5,886 nucleotides of DNA from Rhodospirillales bacterium (GTDB lineage Bacteria > Pseudomonadota > Alphaproteobacteria > Acetobacterales > Acetobacteraceae). The stretch is taken from the NCBI GenBank assembly GCA_025352915.1, contig JANXSA010000367.1, forward strand, positions 1 through 5,886, read 5' to 3'. Positions 5,215 to 5,886 of this stretch are shown here, piece by piece; within the stretch, counting starts at the first letter, position 1, and each line of letters begins with the position of its first letter. The position numbers were made by a program, and so were the translations under genes. The notes under the pieces are model-generated. The model was not told the origin of the DNA, ran no database searches, and was given only the letters and a program-made list of their open reading frames with translations.

Positions 5215-5886
5215 GGCGGCGAAGTAGTCATGTCTCAGCTAAAACGGCGCGTTGCAGCTTTTGAGCGACGCGGAATACCTGCTGTTTGAAGGCAACAGCG
5301 CGGCTGTGCCCACCGAATTCGACTGCGTGTGTGCGCAGATGGTCGCCGGCGTGGCGTCCGGTCAGGCGCCCGGTCGGGTGACCGGAATCCAATCGTCGAA
5401 ATGGGTGGTGTGGGTGGCGTTCATGGCGCCACCCTGGCGTCACGACTTGTGGATGGCCCAAGCACCCTTGGAAAACCGTCAAGCCCCTGGAAGCGGAGCG
5501 GGTCTAGATTATCAGCGCGACGGCCGCTGTGGTGGGCAGGCGCGGTACCGCCCGGTGCCGCCACCATCCCGGCCGGTCCGCTCGTCAGCTCCGGCGCGAG
5601 GTCAACCTGCGCGGTGGCAGCGATGGCATGAGCCGCTCATTACGGGCACCAATGGCTCCTTATTGAGGTCCGGCCAATGCGCGCGAGCTCGCAGGCGAGC
5701 TGCGGGTCTTTGGGACGCCGTCGAGCAGCGGTCTGGGGAAGAAGGCGTACGCGCCATGCTGCGGGCCGGGGGGAAGGCCGTGTGCAGTCACGGCGCCGTC
5801 CGTTGCGCCTGAACAGCAAACGGCACTGGACCAGATGGCCGAGTTTACCGCCGCCTTGAAACAGGCAGGTGCTTGGCGCGATCGCG
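5215..5886. other. Region with no recognisable gene, possibly decayed coding sequence
   Basis: About 670 bp after the mucR-like stop contain several overlapping open frames but none with a recognised domain or a convincing start. A TTG-initiated + frame (5252-5812, 186 codons) looks coding-like only in its first ~50 codons, then becomes Arg/Pro/Ala-rich as expected of GC-rich shadows. ATG 5230 opens only a 19-codon frame (MSQLKRRVAAFERRGIPAV). A third + frame is broken by TAG (5505-5507) and TGA (5664-5666), then stays open from 5667 to the right edge, with protein-like stretches such as NARELAGELRVFGTPSSSG and QTALDQMAEFTAALKQAG. The pattern fits a degenerated gene or the upstream part of a gene beyond the window. 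No tRNA, CRISPR array or IS end was seen. Confidence 0.35.
5412..5434. repeat. GC-rich perfect hairpin downstream of the mucR-like gene
   Basis: GGGTGGCG (5412-5419) pairs perfectly with CGCCACCC (5427-5434) around a 7-base loop. There is no T-tract after either arm, so it is not a canonical intrinsic terminator. It lies about 200 bp after the mucR-like stop and could affect transcript stability, or be a chance feature of GC-rich DNA. Confidence 0.4.

Noticed and set aside
5228..5482. An 84-codon - strand frame after the mucR-like gene
   Set aside because: Codon-aligned shadow of the equally uncertain + frame from 5252, rich in His/Arg/Gly, with no good ribosome site or motif.

Overview
This 5.9 kb window is high-GC bacterial DNA. 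It looks like an alphaproteobacterial chromosome or large replicon, most plausibly from the acetic-acid-bacteria/Rhodospirillales side. The reasons are strong G/C preference at third codon positions, a MucR/Ros-family regulator (a family largely confined to Alphaproteobacteria), and the style of the small Arg/Pro-rich protein at the left edge. The taxonomic guess is inference, because no rRNA or tRNA is present.

Layout. At 1-77 there is an AT-rich spacer with a good sigma-70-like promoter. It is followed on the + strand by an uncharacterised Arg/Pro-rich reading frame (78 onward) whose 3' part probably does not encode its native tail. The core is two divergent gene pairs. On the - strand, a GMC-family FAD oxidoreductase (3241 to 1535, GTG start) is followed after a single base by a xylose-isomerase-like TIM-barrel protein (1533 to 553). 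On the + strand, a small exported cytochrome c (3391-3696) is followed 25 bp later by a class II aldolase/adducin-family protein (3722-4480). The two pairs share a GC-rich intergenic region of about 150 bp.

Together they read as a small catabolic cassette. The flavoenzyme would oxidise an alcohol or sugar-like substrate, the cytochrome could carry electrons to the respiratory chain, and the isomerase-like and aldolase proteins would rearrange and cleave the carbon skeleton. The substrate cannot be read from the sequence. The GMC protein most resembles the 5-hydroxymethylfurfural oxidase (HmfH) branch as I remember it.

Downstream, 4494-4651 holds a decayed right end of an insertion sequence: a transposase C-terminus and a terminal inverted repeat that both look IS6-like. 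Next is a MucR/Ros-family regulator (4744-5214) whose zinc site is altered. The last ~670 bp (5215-5886) contain no gene I can recognise, only a GC-rich hairpin and interrupted reading frames suggestive of a decayed gene running off the right edge.
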